Below are positions 62,041-64,000 of a stretch of 64,000 nucleotides of DNA, in pieces. Numbering within the stretch: position 1 is the stretch's first letter; every line of letters starts with the position of its first letter. Source of the DNA: Callipepla californica brunnescens. Its lineage: Eukaryota > Chordata > Aves > Galliformes > Odontophoridae. The position numbers and the translations under genes were made by a program. The stretch covers positions 9,354,646-9,418,645 of the forward strand of contig JALIRH010000018.1 in the NCBI GenBank assembly GCA_023055505.1, read 5' to 3'. The notes under the pieces are model-generated. The model made no database searches and was not told the DNA's origin. It saw only the letters and a list, made by a program, of their open reading frames with translations.

Positions 62041-63632
62041 TTCTTTCTATAAAGAAAGAGGAATAGTTCATAAATTCCTGGAGCTTGGATGCAAAGAGAA
62101 ATGTATACTAGTATATACAAAACTTGGTTTTCTGATGAAATTCCAATGTATTTGGCTTTTTTAATCCTGAGATTATTAGTGTGTGTGAATGAACTTTTTC
62201 TACCAAGAATTGAAACCTTGCGCTTGAAGTCTAGAGGTATAAATTATCAGCTAAGTCAAATGTGCCAACAACTATATGCATCTTCAATTCTCAAACTGGT
62301 AACCTGGACTTATGGGGCAGCATCAATGTAAGAAATTCTGGGAAATTGTTTATCATAAGGCTCTGCTAAAAAGGGCTTCATTCCTCTGATGAAGACCCTT
62401 AGTACTCTTGATCCTTGTAACCCTTCCACTGTGTGAGGGACGGCTCATCATAACAGAAGTGACAGTCTGGCTCTCAGAAAACAAAAGCCCAATATTTTAT
62501 TTCATAAATAAATGAAGATGTTTACTCCCAAACCACGAGCTTTTCCCAAACAATTTTGTGACCCCCAGTTGCACAGGAGATGTTAGTTTTTGTGGTAATG
62601 ACATCTGATATTTTTATACACTGTCTCAATAGAAAGTTTTATCAAAGAGGTAATACCCGTTAGAAGATTATGTTATGGATAGATACTGCATAATGCTATA
62701 CTTCAAGCCAGATTTAAGTCCGGCTTTTAGAGATAAAAGTTGACTGAGTTAATTCACTTTCTCAGCTTCGGACTGTTTCTGTCAAAAGCACTTAGAATTA
62801 TCCACCAGAGATTTAAAGAATACATATTAATGTGCTCTGATTTGCAGATATATGCTATGCACAATTTGCATGGCAAATGCACTGTAGCGAATCAAGCAAG
62901 TTAGCAGAGCTTGGAGATTTAGTTATATTTACGGTAGAAGTTTGTTTACTTATTCTGTTCTCTTTCTTGTTTAGGGTGAAAAGGTTAGGCATGTCTTCAG
63001 GTGGTAATGGACAAATTATGTAATTAATAGGGGTGTTTGTTGTCCAAATCCAAAGATCAAGAGTATTTACCAAGTGTGTAGGAAAGAAGGATACTCAGAA
63101 CAATTAACACCCAGAGGAAATTTCTTAGAGTTTATTTTGTCTGGTCTATGATTGATAATTCCTTTGGTTAATTGAATGCTCGTTCCCATCTCAATCACTA
63201 TTTTCAGAGCTTAATTCTGAATTGCAGTTATTGGTCACATATGTTGGCCTGTCAACTCTTGTTTCAGACATAGGATGCAAAATGGCATATAGATAAACTG
63301 TAGCTTTTGTTTTGTTTTGTTTTTATTTTGCTGCTGCTGTTGAAAGATTAATATTTAAAAGGAAAAAAATAATAATCTTATGAAGGCTCCTAGTGTAGAT
63401 CTGCTTATACGAAGTAGGAGAATCTCCGTGCCACACTACTTTGTTTTGCAGGCAAAATTTGAGAGAGAGAGGTTAGGAGAATGTGAGTGACAAGCAATCT
63501 CCTTGGTTGTTGCTGTTTATGCCCTGGGGTGATAGGCAGGAGCTGTATTAGAAGTCTTGGATGATGTTAAAAACTGTATATGGTAAAAATGATGACTCAG
63601 TGTTGTACCTTTGGTTATTGTTGGTGTTACTG
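62041..63632. other. Unannotated AT-rich spacer
   Basis: No gene or transposon recognised. A GTTTT run lies at about 63305-63330. Confidence 0.55.
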
Positions 63633-63673
63633 TCTGTTCTGTTCTGTTTTGTTTTTGTTTTGTTTTGTTTTTT
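63633..63673. repeat. GTTCT/GTTTT simple repeat
   Basis: Two GTTCT units, then GTTTT and GTTTTT units, ending in a T-run; a T-rich pentamer tract. Confidence 0.93.
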
Positions 63674-64000
63674 CTGAAAAAAAGTTGTAAGAGAAGATGC
63701 TTTTTGTGTCAGTTGTGTTAGCACACAGTCATGGTGTAGTCTGGGAGAGCTATGATTTTCTGGTGTACTGCTGCTGCAAGTACAGCAAATCCTTTCCTAG
63801 CCACTCCACTGAAATGAGCTATTAAGCAGAAAAAAGGCTTGGACAATGACATACTGGAGAGCTTTCGGAAAAAAATGTACCTTGGTTTTGTCTGGAAAAT
63901 GGGGATTATAATTTTTACTTTGAAGGATGTTTTGAATCTTACCTTTACAAATCCCAATAAGAATTGATAATACTGATCACTTAAGGAGGTGTAGCAGTCA
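63674..64000. other. Unannotated end of window
   Basis: Nothing recognised. Confidence 0.5.

Noticed and set aside
1..64000. CRISPR arrays, prokaryotic operons, LTR retroviruses or SINEs
   Set aside because: None seen: direct repeats are simple sequence only, no retroviral gene motifs were found, and the genome style is vertebrate.

Overview
This window looks like nuclear DNA from a bird, most likely a galliform such as chicken. Three things point that way. The dominant repeat is the avian/reptilian LINE CR1: nine clear fragments plus one weak one, most ending in the TCATAGAAT / GATTCTGTGATT type 3' octamer. There are two copies of a short mariner of the chicken Galluhop/Mariner1_GG type, each embedded in a hAT-Charlie element. 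The spacer is AT-rich and intron-like, with isolated CpG-rich islands. No bacterial, viral or organellar gene organisation is present, and almost all open frames are chance frames or shadows of repeats. Family names are from memory and were not checked by search.

Layout. 1-340 is a pyrimidine pentanucleotide array. 3.7-5.2 kb is the longest CR1 copy, holding the decayed 3' half of the ORF2 reverse transcriptase. 7.6-9.4 kb has two more CR1 fragments. 12.75-14.1 kb is the first hAT element with a mariner inside it. At 18.6-18.9 kb there is a CpG-rich, promoter-like block ending in a good splice donor on the + strand. 19-35 kb is mostly featureless spacer with one CR1 fragment and a (GTTTT)n run; a possible 3'-terminal exon or retrocopy lies at 34.6-34.9 kb on the - strand. 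35.8-37.2 kb is the second hAT/mariner composite, in inverted orientation to the first. 42.1 and 47.1 kb have CR1 fragments, the latter preceded by a 10-bp minisatellite.

49.7-50.6 kb is the best gene-related segment. It is a CpG-rich block with an inverted CCAAT motif, a short open frame with a signal-peptide-like N terminus, and a likely first coding exon (ten codons, MDDGKLTMRQ, then a strong GTGAGG donor) on the + strand. A second CpG-rich block lies 1.3 kb downstream, and the rest of the window (52-64 kb) would then be first-intron DNA with three CR1 fragments at 59-62 kb. The simplest reading is the 5' end of a large + strand gene, with a possible alternative first exon at 18.6-18.9 kb. 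I could not identify the gene, and I saw no second coding exon that I would defend.

The most notable structure is the composite transposon pair. Both copies have the mariner at the same position and in the same relative orientation inside the same hAT element. The mariner insertion therefore came before the spread of the composite, which moved as one unit.
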